Source: Marchantia polymorpha subsp. ruderalis
Lineage: Eukaryota; Streptophyta; Marchantiopsida; Marchantiales; Marchantiaceae
Assembly (NCBI GenBank): GCA_037833965.1
Contig: AP031353.1
Coordinates: 6,388,501 to 6,452,500 of the forward strand
Direction of reading: 5' to 3'
DNA: 64,000 bases
Made by a program: the position numbers and the translations under genes
Shown: one piece after another, positions 37,772 to 49,830 of the stretch
Layout: each line of letters starts with the position of its first letter
Numbering within the stretch: the stretch's first letter is position 1
Notes under the pieces: model-generated
Databases searched by the model: none
What the model saw: the letters and a program-made list of their open reading frames with translations, nothing else
Told to the model about the DNA's origin: nothing

Positions 37772-40700
37772 GAAATGTCTGGAAAATGACCACTTCGAGA
37801 GGTTGAGAGGAGGTAACATTGTTTATTTTCGTAGCAGCGTTACGGCTCAAGTGTGAGGAGGCAGAGTAGGAATTGTAGGTTGTTCGGCCGCTGAATCAAA
37901 CGGCATTCTCCAAGGAAGGGTTGTTCAAGTGGTGATCGTGAGAAGGTAGGTTAGGGTGTCCTGTCTTTTGATCAAATCGACATCCTCAGTGATTGGTTCT
38001 TTCGAAGGGTTGTTGTGGTGAAGGAGAGGTCATATACGGAGAGAGATAGAGAGGTGAGCCGAGAGAAAGGGAGGGTTAGAGAGAGGAAGGCCTTCTAAGG
38101 TTTTGAGTGTTCATCGAGTTTGGCATCAAATTCTTGATTCGTTGGGTGAGCAATAAATCTGGTTTTGATAGTTCAGCTCAATTTTGCAGAAGTGCGAAGA
38201 GCGTGTTTGTTGCGGGGCCTGTCAATGTAAGCCCTCATGACTTCATCAATGTGAGGCTTTTCTTGACGTTGGGAATATCGGGTGTGCTGTGGTTCTTTGA
38301 TGTTACTGTGGCCATATGTGTCACCTTTCTGAACAACAGAGGTAAAACATTTTCATCCAAGCTGGAATTATTACCGGCCGAGCCTCGAGCTCTAATGAAT
38401 GGATCACGTGTTAATTACAGCCCACAGCTAAAAACCAGCTTCGCCGAAATTAGAGGCTGCTGTGCATATCCACGGTTCAAATGCATAGGCCCTTGTACTC
38501 TTTTTCGTTGCAGATGGTCTTGTTTGAAACCGACTCCGTCTCAGAATTCACCCATTGTGTGGAATGAAGTGCAAGCTACTCTTGTATTGAATGAGTTGCA
38601 CACGTGTGAACTCTACATAATGCCCAGTAATTTTGGGGTGAAAGAGGTGCCGTGTTGTTCGTTTTTTTGAGGTCGTTGAATTCTGCATCCCTTGTTTATC
38701 ACATGGAAGGAGGTATGTAAAGCTGACGAGGAAGCGGGTGGACTTCCTACCACTCAAACTGCAATATGTAATCAGTAAACGTGCCTCCGCTGTTTATCGA
38801 CACGAGGTGAAAGTGATTCACCTCGTCCTCAATGCTTCACACTAGATTGAGCCCTGGAGTCCAACGAATGTGCCTGACATCTCGAGAATAACCTCCGATA
38901 CTGTTGCCGAAGGCACGAGGTAGACATACGCACCCAAAACGAGGATACGATGCTGGCAGACGAGACTAATAATCATATCGTCCTTCGGAGAGCGGCACCG
39001 GTTATTTTTTGAGGTCGCAGTTGAATTACCAACTAAGGACAGGTCGAAAAACACACCACTTACCGTGCGATTGAACGAAATCCGAGGTGTGAAGTGTGTC
39101 CCAAGACTCTTCGTGGTATTCGCAGCATGTCCTCAGCTGAACGTCGCGAGGAGCTCATGACACTCACGTGTTGTGGGAACTTGTATAGTAGAAAAGTGTA
39201 AAGCGAGAATTTGCCTTCAACTCGCACTGACTCGGTTTTCTTTCCGTGGATTCTACGAGGGGAATTTCTTATGTCAGAGCACTGCGTCCCGTCCATGATG
39301 GAGAAACGCGGCGGCAGAAAACGGTAAGAGTCCGTAGCAGAGGGAATGGGTATGTTGTGATCCGCTCGCGGCTCAATCGGAGTTCCCGTGCGATGTTACA
39401 GTGTACAGATACGAGCTCCCGGCTCAAGGATCATTCCGGAATCCCTCGGTGAGTCAACGTTGTTTTCGAATGCCGGGGCCATGTTCGTGATCACAAGGCC
39501 AGGGACTTGTGATCACGGACGTGCGTGGAGAAATCAATTACACCGCCCTGGTTTCGATTGTATCGAGGTGAACCAGACGACGCATGAAGGTGCAAGATGA
39601 TGCCTAATGTTGATTCAGGGCATCCCGATCTGCGCCACTGCCTTTTTTATGGCTCATTAAATGTCATACGAAACGTTCGTGTCCCAGGAGTTTATGGGAT
39701 CGAGAGCCAGACAAAGACAAGCATGAATGCGGGCGGGCGGACCACCACCTACTCCTGCCTCACATTCATCGTCGACATTCAAAGCGTCCGTCCTCCTTTC
39801 TCTCATGGATTCTGATCCATTCATCCAATCTGCTGAAATGCAACACGTCGTGCGTCTGCCTGCCCTCCTGCCCGCCTGCCTGGACATTCATATCAAAATA
39901 TGCGTCCTTTCGCACAGATCCGCCCTCCCAATAAAAATTCTGTACGTGTCTGTCCCTGCCAGCCCCTGGCTGCTGTTTCACGCCCTCCCCCAACGATCTC
40001 TTTCTTCTTGTGTCACCACTATTTGCTGCCCTCAACGATCCCATGGCATGAGTGTGCTGGCTTTGCTGCACTCATGAATCCCTTTCTCTGCCTTCGTAAC
40101 CGTCTCAATACGAGTCAATGTCGACTGCCGGTGCTGGTTCTCTCTCTTTCATTTTGTCCCTCCCTCTTCTACTTTTTTTTCGACAAACGCTCAGAATTCG
40201 TGAAGCTCGTTTACGATGCGGAAACTTTGGCACGAGGCAGTCGTCAGTACCAAACTAACGCCTCTCCTTGTGACATCTATTACGACCTTCCATACTGCCA
40301 TTGTCACACCATTCGTCGCCGAAAGTGGCAGCGACAGAGCAATCAATCCTTGGCGCGCTCATTCAGACATTCAGACATTCATCCTCGGTGGATCCGAACC
40401 TCTTAAGGATGCGGACCCGAGACGATCTGCCGTTACGCTGCTGGGCTTCCCTGGCCGTCACATCTCGATCTCTTCCTCCTGATTGATCTCCATCTATCAG
40501 CAGCACAACTCTCTCTGGACTTCCTTCATTCGTACATTGACTGCGTGTCATATCAGTGCCACCCCATCGCCTGAGGTACCCTCCGGCCATCAAATCTCGA
40601 TCTCGGTGGTTTTCCTTTCAGCTGGGCTTCTTCCAAACGAGCTTCGGATGAATTTTATCATTATCTCTCGTGTGCATAAGAGCATGTCACTGATCTCATC

Positions 40701-41900
40701 TCCTTGCTTCTGGCGAATTCGGCGGGTCGTGAGAGTCACGTACGAGAAGGTCCAAGAAGTCTCGTTCCAGAGGTCTGGAGACGCACCTCAATGCAATGAA
40801 GTGCAGCTGGAACTTTCACATCTAATCTCACTCTATAACTCGCTGGTCAAAGCTCATAATGCCCGGGAAGAAATGGACCTTTTAATCGAGCAAGCTCTTT
40901 CGGAAGCTTCTATATTCGTCATGGTCATGATTGTCATCTTTCTGTTTCCAGTGCTCATCAATTCTTCTACTGTACGTCTCTCGTGTAGTAGTAGTAGTAT
41001 ACTACTGAGAATTCAAGTGAACTCCTAGATTCTGGCTTCCTTTCTTCTGGTGTGAAATCAGAATAAGGCTTTTACGAAAATTCCCTTTCTTGTCCACGAT
41101 CATTATGACACCATATGCGTGTCATTCATTACTCTCATGCACCCATTGCCAGACTCATTGTTTCTTGGGTTTGCGTCTGCTTCCACCTGGAGTCTAAGGC
41201 ACTCATTAGGTGGTCGAAACCATGAAGCTCTGTCGCCAACAGAATCAGAAACTGCACATTTCATATTATATATCTGCGGAAAACGAACGAAAACTAAGCT
41301 GCAAAAGCGAGCTAGATGTACCGAACTGAGGTGCCCACAGCCCACTTCCCACGTATCCAGAGTGTTGGCAAGAAAGATGAATCTGGAAACTAGCAGCTCG
41401 CAGACTGAAATCGGCTCTGACATCCTGCCTTCAAAGTGTCCATTGATTCATGATGTATATCCTTGAGTTTAACGCCATCCTCCAGAAAGCCTGAAGACGC
41501 TCAAAAAAAGCCTTCTTGCATGTCTCATATTTTTGGCTGAAGGTTGCTCAATCACACGTTACAATGCTTACACATTGCACACGAGGAATGTGAGCCTTCC
41601 CTATCCGAGGATTCTGCTCCCTTACAAGCGAAATAAGAGTTAGTGGATACCAGTTGTCCAGTCAAGCATCGACAGTAGATCCAAGTCCAGTGTTCTGGAC
41701 TCGGACTCCAGCAAGTCTTGGCTCCATTTGAATCAGGGTTCTGGTCTGGCCTTGAAAGTCTCGTAACACGATTAACTCCTGAAAGCTCCAGCGAAAATTC
41801 CTACAGCAATGCTGCGGACTCGTCTACAATTCCAATATGTGAATCGGATGGAAGTACAGTGAAACCTCGTTGTCATCACCTGTCGTTAGAATCACACACC
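37772..41900. other. NUP1 3' flank and intergenic DNA, no gene recognised
   Basis: The first several hundred bases are presumably the NUP1-like 3' UTR. Frames of 187 codons (38107-38670, GTG start) and 181 codons (40483-41028) lack recognised domains and ATG-supported starts. A short palindrome (39486-39517) is the only structure noted. Confidence 0.45.
39486..39517. repeat. 12-bp perfect inverted repeat, 8-nt loop
   Basis: Arms cgtgatcacaag (39486-39497) and cttgtgatcacg (39506-39517); each arm contains the self-complementary core gtgatcac. No gene is adjacent. Confidence 0.7.
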
Positions 41901-44540
41901 GACTGTAAACATCTGAAGTGAATGGTTTATTTCGTATTACTATGCCCTCCTTACAGTGACTGTCATACAAGTACTAATCACATTTAACAGCCAAAATGTG
42001 AGTTTATCGAGAATAAAAAGTCAATAAATGCATTTTTTATACTCTTTTCGAAACTCTCGTACTTAATAAACGTCTAAGTTACAAGTGTAGATATATCCTG
42101 GTAATGACACCGTATTTATATTACAAACATTATTCTGTGTTTTAAATACTTGTTCTAGTCATAGTCTTCCCTACCCTACCACTTGACAAGGAATTGATTT
42201 TATGGCACTGCCACCTCAAAATCTATGCTTTTGTTCATGAATAGCTTTGGCTAAACTTTGAGTATGAAGATCAGACCTCAATGAATAATTATTTTATCCA
42301 TGGCTCCGATAACATTTACATGATTTTTTCTTCTAAAATATTCATTCATCACCTTGAAGATATAAACTCTAGTAACATATATCAACATACATCTAACACA
42401 TTTATGATGAACATTAAATACATTAATCATTGTTTGCTCAAAGTGATAGTAATATCCTTTCTATCATGTACATTTCATATACTTTGAATCAAGTAGCCTA
42501 AATCCGAAACATAAAAATGAAAACATTACATCATTATAGCAATGGGATTGCTTGGAGTCCTTGATGTAGTATTGAGATGTCCATCATGAAATCTAAACAC
42601 TATACATTTCATAAATTGTATACAAAAATTATATTTAGCTTCCGATTTATTTTATTGAAATCAAGTTAATCTGACAGAGGCTCTAATTAGATCTCATGAT
42701 GAGCAGCCGAATAAAGAAAAATAATCAAAGAAAATATTGTAAACATAGAAAGTTATGTAATTATTTTTTCAGAGAAGAAAAATTGTATCAATTTAATACA
42801 TTTTCTTAATAACATTCTTGAGAAAATAAAAATTTTACATTTACACATACTCATAGATATGATAGTTAATATTGAAACTAGTTTTTAAGTCTACGTTTAT
42901 TGATTGCAAAAAAAGTGGAAAAATAGACAAAACATGTAATAAAAAAATAGTGTAAAATTTTTGCAAATCCTAAAATTAAACTTATTGGAATCGGATGTTA
43001 TTTGAAGACAAAATCATACGTACATATATGAATTTGATTTTTGGATTTATATGATTTTGGTTTTTCTTCAAATATAAGTGAGATAATTACTGTAATAAAC
43101 ACATAAATCAAAATTAACCCTTTATGAATCTGTGAAATTAAATAAAAATGAAAGTAAGAGATAAAATCAAATAAATATTTTTCATTATTATTTAATGTAA
43201 ATTAAAAAATAATGAAATTTATTAAATTTTATTATTATTATTATTTTAAATACTATGAATTATGAAAAAATGTACATATTTCTTAAATTATGTGTTTAAA
43301 TTTTAATTTTTGATCACTGTGATATTCATGAAATCTTACTTTACATTTTAAATTATAATATTAAATGCTATAACAATAATATATTTCAACTCCATGTAAT
43401 GACATGCAAAAAAATATTATTTTAAACATTATTAAAGAATTTTTAAATTATTTTTAAAAAAATTATGAATCAGAAAAATAGTGAAAATAAGTTTAAAATT
43501 ATTTCGTATATAAAATAATATAAAAAAAATTCTTTTTTCAAAGTTTTCTATGACTTGAATAAAATAACACTGATCAGATTCATTACAAAAAAGTGAGTTT
43601 TTTAAAGATTTTTTGAATTTTAAGCAATTTTTTTAAGTCATGAATTGAGTAAAGCTTTTATGATTGGTAGAACTATTTTTTGGATTTTTTATAAATATCA
43701 AATGAAGCCAGAAAAATATTAAAAAATATTTTCAAAGTCATAGCTGTCCATTCGGGTACATCTGATATAATTGGAACCGTAGATAGAAGATTAGCATGGC
43801 CCCTGTGATGACACGCACAAATCAAGAAATGGTCAATAGCTCAATCTTAAAAAAAATACATTATTATGCTACCAGCATTCATTTGTTGAATTTTACATAA
43901 TAAGTTTATTAATGCACAAAAAAATATTTTTATCTTTAATAATGTATGACGTTTAAATTTGGATTTTATGAGGAGTTTTAGAGTAAAACATCTCTTAATC
44001 AGCATTATTGTGATTAATAATATTGGAAACACAATCATGCAGTCATACCTAAAACAAAAGAAAATTCAAGGATGATTTTAAACAGTTCACAGTAGCATTA
44101 GATATTCATTGGAGAGGATTGGTTAGGTAAGATATTAAATTTGGTAATACCCTAAATTCTTGTCGGTACATCTCAATGGAAGAACATGACATTTAAATCA
44201 AGTATATAAAATTTATATTTTGCAGACAATAGTACTCGGTAAAACACTCACTGTCGAATTAAAGAAAAATAATGAAGCAAAATGTGAAGTTGAAAACTAA
44301 GTTTGTTAAATTTTAAAAGCTTTCATGTCCTGCAATCTATATCTCACCCCCATCAGAACGTGTCTAGAGATCAAGGTGCAATGAAGTTGAATGTCGGCGT
44401 CTATGTACTCCACACCAAACATGTGCAAATCTCCTGGTATCTAGGTCGCACATATGGCTTGCAACAAACATAATTGGTTCGAAGTATTAAACCATCAGAG
44501 TTAGTACTCTTGAAATGTGACGGTCAGTCAGGTTGACTAG
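41900..44540. other. AT-rich gene-free island with a U6 pseudogene
   Basis: A/T-rich DNA with homopolymer runs and no supported coding region. The only recognisable sequence is the U6-like copy at 43746-43835. Confidence 0.65.
43746..43835 (+). pseudogene. U6 spliceosomal snRNA pseudogene
   Basis: Matches plant U6 snRNA from the 5' stem-loop (gtccattcgggtac) through attggaac, gaagattagcatggcccctg, gatgacacgcacaaatc and aagaaatggtc. Signs that it is dead: two mismatches in the 5' stem (C to A, G to T, not compensatory); the ACAGAGA box reads agataga; about five bases are missing after cccctg; the T-run terminator is absent; no TATA or upstream sequence element was seen. An eight-A run begins 43849, and the hexamer atagct flanks both ends (43740-43745 and 43836-43841), consistent with retroposition. 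The comparison with U6 is from memory. Confidence 0.85.
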
Positions 44541-45640
44541 TGAACCTTGACAAAGCAAAACCTAACTTCCGTTCTTAGGAAGCGCTGTTGTCGCTCGTTT
44601 CATGTCATGCAAGAGTACAAGAAGTATGACTTGGGCATTGCAGAAGATGCTGAGAATGTGTGAGGGTGGAAGTGAGACAGGGAGGGATGGGTTTCGGGCC
44701 AGAATTAGTAGAGAAAGTGTGGAGACAGAAGAGATATTTTTGAAAAGGGGAGATGAGCCACTATTCTATTCATGACGCCACACATTCCCTGGACATATGT
44801 AGAAAGAAATCCGTGCCTTGCGTGGTTCGTCCGACCTAAAGTTGCAAATGGCAGGCAGAGTACGGAGAGAGAGGGTGTCTCACTCACTTCACCGATTCAC
44901 ACTTCGCGCTCGCTTGCATGCCATTTCAGCGTTCGACGACCAAGAAATCTTGACCAGACTCAGGACATGCAGCACCCCGTCTGCACCTTCTGCCTTGGAC
45001 ATGAAATAAATCCTGGCCGGGATAAATGAATGATTTCGTTGAAACCACCAGCCAGCCCACCTCTCGCACTGAGTGCCGGCGTGGCGCTCAGTGGCAGATT
45101 CCCATGCCTTCTGTTTCTTTGCTTCCTGATCAAGATCGCGCCCCGCGTCGAGCTCGGTCGTTGTCGGGTTTTCCCCTTTTCAACGGGAAGTAAATCCGAG
45201 CCGGCGAGTTTCCTCGCCTCCCGTCAACAGAGGGACTTTCAAGAGCGATCGTCATTCCATCATTGCGAACGTTTATCTGATGGAACCCCGAAGTTCGCGC
45301 ACCGGAAGTCTTTTTAAACCTTCGCCCCGACTTCGAAGGACTTCTATTAAATATCGAAAGCGAAACCTTTTCGCGATTCGAGGTCGTGTTCTGGCTCAGG
45401 AGAAGTCATCGTCACGTTCTTTCTTTTCCGTCGTCTCGTCGCTCATGCATGCATCGGGCAGCACCGAAGACTCGCTCACAAGCCCGGAAAGGATCGCGAT
45501 CGCGAGAGCGAGAAAGCAAAAGGTTGCCACGGCATTCTTCTGTTTTCGCAAAATGAAAGTCTTCTGGTCCTACGGGAGAAGATTCGGATAACGCGTGACG
45601 CTCGGAAAGGGAAAGAGAATGGAAGGCAACATCGTCGTCC

Positions 45641-45795
45641 CAAGACTTGCACTGCGACCGAAGGAAAGAAGCAAAAGAAACATCTTTTCACCGTCGTCCC
45701 AAGACTTGCCCTGCGACCGAAGGAAAGAAGCAAAAGAAACATCTTTTCACCGTCGTCCCAAGGACTTGCCCTGCGAATGAAGGAAGGAAAGAAGT
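45641..45795. repeat. Tandem repeat, 59-bp unit, about 2.6 copies
   Basis: Units start at 45641, 45700 and 45759 with caag(g)acttgc(c/a)ctgcga. The first two differ at about one base over 59 bp, the third diverges (extra g, aatga, extra ggaa) and stops about 35 bp in. The near-identity of units 1 and 2 suggests a recent duplication. Confidence 0.9.
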
Positions 45796-46469
45796 AGAAC
45801 GAATATCTTTCCAGTATAAGCTGCGATACTGTACGACTATGGCACGCAGTAGAGACGTTCATGCATCCAGTAGCGCAATATTGTCGTGAAGCGAAGAAGC
45901 GCCGAAGCTCTGGACCCGTGTTAACTTGACCGCCGCTGGGGTGACCAGAGGTCGAGTCGCAGCCGGTGCGGTTAGGCTGGCTGACTGACAGACAGACAGA
46001 GAGCCAGCCAGCGAGGCAGCCAGCGTGGCACGACGGGGCTGGTGAGTCCGGGGCTTGCCGATCAGGAGCCCCCTCATCAGAGAGCAGCGAGCAGCGAGCA
46101 GCTTCGACGTCGTAAGGGGGCTCTGACAAAATAAGCTCCAGCGCCAAGATGCTGGGGGCTGCTGATCCTCGGCCAAGACCCTAATTCACGGAGCGACGAG
46201 TAAAATATCTGCCGTACCTATCTATCTGATCTCGATCTATTCCATGGCACGAGCCTTTTTGGCGTGGTCGTCGTCGTCTGCTCACTGGCGACGCCGAGAC
46301 GTGGTGGGTCTTCGGCCCCAAATCGCACCGATTTGCCCCGAGCCCCGCTCACTCCATTCGTTCGGAACAGGAATGCTTAATAGTCGTTGAGCGGTGAAAT
46401 CCCGACTGTCCACCACACAGGGAGGAGCCAGAAGTGGGCTCGATGCCATGACCTGCCACTACCCTCCCA

Positions 46470-46528
46470 CGGGTTGGGGTGGGGTCGGGGCTAGTAGGGG
46501 CTTGGGCTGGGTTAGGGCAGGGGCTGGG
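46470..46528 (+). other. G-tract cluster, possible G-quadruplex (plus strand)
   Basis: Many runs of three or four G (ggggtggggtcgggg, aggggcttggg, agggcaggggctggg) within 59 bp, with short loops. Folding is predicted from pattern only. Confidence 0.6.
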
Positions 46529-47264
46529 CTTCCGGCAGAGAATGGTGCCAATTGCCACCCGCTGCCGGTGGTCTGGGGGTTGGAATTATTCGCTAGGAGG
46601 GAGGAACCTTTTCGCTGCGGGCGGGGAGACCGGCCTGGGCGAAAATTTCGCGAAGGGAGCTATTTCCCGGGTCCCGAGCGCGGTAGAGTTGTTGGCGTCG
46701 TTTGGAGGGCGTCTAGAGTTGCGGGGCCAATAGTGTTCGGGGGTGGTGAGGGTGAGTGAAGCGAAAAGTTAGCGAAATGTTTGTCGAGGAAGCGAAGGGA
46801 GACTGGTAGGCGCGTGCAGGAGGAACGTTAGTGTTTTGCGCACGGTCTCGTGGTGGCGCGACGTGGAACCGAGTCGAGGGACGCGATGATCGGAGGATAT
46901 TTGTCACGGTCGAGAATAAGAATGGCATGGGGGCAAACCTACCGCTACCGGTGCCCCTGCCCCTGCCCCGCTCGGCCCGTGCATCCTGCCCGCCCAGCCC
47001 CTTACCACACAGAGTTCGCTCCACCTCGACTCCACACGAACCACGTAGGCGTGTGCTAACCACGCTGCTGGCATGGGAGCGGGCACCGCTGGCTCTGCAC
47101 GTCCGGCTTCCGGACACACTCCCGCCAGTTTCTCGGCCCTGCTAAACTTGGCCCATGCATCGCTTGCCCGCCGGCGCGACCGGCTGGCGGGCCTGTTTCT
47201 GCCCCTGCGGCCTCGCCTTCCTGTAGCCAGCCTGCCGCTGCACTCTGTCTGCGACTTCTCGTTA

Positions 47265-47299
47265 CCCCACCCCCAGCCCCACCCCCAACCCCAACCCCC
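47265..47299 (-). other. C-tract cluster, possible G-quadruplex (minus strand)
   Basis: Six runs of four or five C separated by one or two bases. The minus strand therefore has six closely spaced G-runs, a strong G-quadruplex/i-motif pattern. Function unknown. Confidence 0.65.
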
Positions 47300-47739
47300 A
47301 TCCTGTACCGCATTCTGGTGCTACACTGTCCACGACATGGTGTTCTGTGCCGAACCATGTTACTGCGTCCGAAACTAGCTCCACATTTGAATTTTCAAAC
47401 CTGGCCTTCTAAATTGGGCTGCCACGCCCACCGTCATCTTCGATGTTTACAGGGCTACGCCTCGTCTTTCATGTGAAGCTCCGAACACAAATGTCTGGCC
47501 GCTTATTTGGCCAGCCCTGGTGCCGATGATCGAAGCTCAGCTCTGGTCATTCGAACCAATGTTTCTGCATTGTACATCGCTGTTCGATGTTCTTGTCTGC
47601 TCCTGTTGTGTTTCCGAATGGGGTCGATGGTCGTATACTTCGGAGAATTCTTCTTCTTTAAACGATGAGCGTGTGGGGGGATTATCGAGCAGCATTAGCG
47701 CATTCGTCTGGCAGTTCACATTTTCGACGTGTTAGAAGA

Positions 47740-47778
47740 TGATGGATTGATGGATGGATGGATGGGTGAGTGAGTGAA
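47740..47778 (+). repeat. (GATG)n/(TGAG)n microsatellite
   Basis: Runs of tgga/gatg tetramers followed by gtga tetramers; simple sequence repeat with no adjacent gene. Confidence 0.85.
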
Positions 47779-47943
47779 CTCCGCGGTTACTCATTGGATA
47801 CCCGTGGACATACGCTGGGAATTCTTTTCTGCTAAGACAGGCCGATCAACGAGTGAGAGGTCAATTATTACTCGTAAGTGCAGGTATGAACTAAAACCTG
47901 GAGCATTGAGTTCCTGCTTCATGCACTCGTCAATATCAAGAAA

Positions 47944-48363
47944 ATGTTGACTTTGCAAAAGGGACTGAATGTGGAAAGTGGGGCATTTACTTCGTTGAAT
48001 TGGTCTGGAGTCAACATGCCTTCCGGGAACCTCACACCGGAATCTAGGCAGGTCGCAACATCAAAAGTTGCCAACAATGTCGCTTTTTATCTCGTTGGGA
48101 CTAACGGCAGCCATCAACATTCAAACGAATTTTTGAGATCGGGAATGTACGTCTATGCAACTTTTGGAAATCAATTCACTTACCTGGTATATCCAGATAC
48201 CATCTTCAAAGACATAAAGTTGCAAACACAATTTGGCATACCTGATTCTGCAATACCTCAGCAGAACTTCCAGAAGAATATGGATGAAAGCCAAAGAGAT
48301 GTATATTCTCGAATGCAGTTCAAGCATCCCATGGAAGAACACGTGAATTTTCTTACAGTGTGA
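47944..48363 (+). CDS. Uncharacterised ORF, 139 codons
   Basis: ATG-initiated frame with balanced amino-acid composition (not the Pro/Arg- or Lys/Asn-biased translation seen in noise frames here). It contains SGMYVYATFGNQFTYLVYPD near the middle and ends shortly before an AT microsatellite. I recognise no domain. In-frame sequence is open for about 20 codons upstream of the ATG. Two further protein-like frames follow (48473-48682 and 48927-49121), so this could be part of a multi-exon gene or a decayed gene copy. It could also be chance. Confidence 0.25.
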   Translation: MLTLQKGLNVESGAFTSLNWSGVNMPSGNLTPESRQVATSKVANNVAFYLVGTNGSHQHSNEFLRSGMYVYATFGNQFTYLVYPDTIFKDIKLQTQFGIPDSAIPQQNFQKNMDESQRDVYSRMQFKHPMEEHVNFLTV

Positions 48364-48396
48364 AAAATCATGATTCACGATATTCTTCATGCCATA

Positions 48397-48431
<35 letters not shown>

Positions 48432-48432
48432 C
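48397..48432. repeat. (AT)n/(GT)n microsatellite
   Basis: About 12 AT units followed by (TG)n, right after the 47944 frame. Confidence 0.95.
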
Positions 48433-49429
48433 AGATGTATTTAAAAAAAACTGTCCATTTCGTTAGTCACTGTTGCGCTTGACTTGGAAGTTTCGGTCTT
48501 TTGTGAGTTTACACAAAACCTTGACCTTGACCACGGAATATATAGTATGCACAACGATAGATATACATCCTGACGATGGAGAAAAACTCTACGACTACCG
48601 AGATTGCGGATACGATCTGTTTTTTTCCAGCAAACTAAGGAGTTTTATGAAAGGTGGTAAGAAACATTCACTTCCAAAATAAGCTTCTTTGTTTTCATAT
48701 GATTTTTATGCACTACATGCGGCTATCGACCTTACCTTCCATTTAGGCCAATTTTACTTTGCCTTCCATAGCAGTATCGTACATTCGATACGATCTAAAC
48801 GGAAGGACAACCACTGTTGCTTAGACTCTCCAGAAGCTGCCCGTATATGAGTTTTATTCCAATCCACAAAAGAAGCTAATTTCACTAGCAAAATGATTTT
48901 CTCGATTGTACTTCACATGCTTTTGAGTGCCATACGAATTTTGGGATCGAAGGCTAGACGAAGTTTGTCATCAAGGATTGTGTGTTTCAATTCACGGTGA
49001 TCATCGAACACTATACATGATTCCTGCCAAACAAGATACGGAAACTATGTTACTTAATGAGAGCAAATTAAAGTTTGTGGGATTTCATATGAGATTCTTT
49101 TTGTTCAATATGAGTATTTGATTCCAGAATCAAGAATTTGGAATTCAAAACCACTTCTGAAATTGACCAACAGTCTCAAAGCGTATGAATATGTGGGTGT
49201 TGAAAGGTAATACGGGTGAATCCAGATATCAGAAAATTTAATTAAAAATTTAATCATGAATTTTTTCCAGATTTCTTTATTATAACACACTATCTTAAGT
49301 GCCAAAGTCAAAGAAGAAAAATATGAAAATAGAGCTGTTCTTAAAATGAATATGAGAATTTCTTTTATCTGTAATGTATTGGAAATTAAAAATATGATGA
49401 ATATGAAAGTGATTATTGAAGTGACTCTC

Positions 49430-49830
49430 ATCTCACTGTTGGTGTCACTTGATTAATTGTTCTCTCGATTCTGGGGATTTTACCCTGATAACTGCAACGT
49501 AGATTAGATTCTAAATCTATGGATGTTTTATCTCAAACATGTAGAGAGGAAGTCATTGAGTCTACTACTAAGGAGAATGTGATATCCAAGTCAGTAGTGA
49601 AACTTTAATGGGGAGCTATATAAATGGGTACATTCTCTATGGATCCATGGAATAAGGTTGAAAGCTTTACTGCTTCACTAACTTGTCTTCTCTAGACAGA
49701 AGAAGACCCTTTCTGCTACTCTTCTGGAGCAATTTGGAAACTACAAATCAAACCAGAATCTTAGAGAGCTGAATCAATTTCCAACTATCCAGCCCTCGAG
49801 GTACAGTAGAATTCTCCATTTACAAATGTG
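49430..49830 (+). other. Possible retroelement LTR-like remnant
   Basis: Contains a TATA-like tatataaatggg (49617-49628), then about 60-120 bp on a pyrimidine-rich stretch (ttgtcttctctagac) and agaagaagaccctttctgc, an arrangement like the R-U5 part of a plant LTR. I found no matching second LTR, primer-binding site or TSD, so this is weak and could be an unrelated promoter. Confidence 0.15.

Larger units (their letters stand above)
44600..47400. other. GC-rich low-complexity region, no gene recognised
   Basis: Marked change to GC-rich DNA with C- and G-tracts, GACA/GCCA repeats (about 45,980-46,025) and a 59-bp tandem repeat. Overlapping frames occur on both strands with Pro/Arg/Ser-rich translations, as expected from composition. 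It may be the promoter or leader of a gene I cannot see. Confidence 0.4.

Noticed and set aside
38107-38670. 187-codon plus frame after NUP1
   Set aside because: GTG start and likely 3' UTR or intergenic; no recognised domain or conserved motif.
40483-41028. 181-codon plus frame
   Set aside because: No recognised domain; the start is not an ATG with support. Kept as intergenic.
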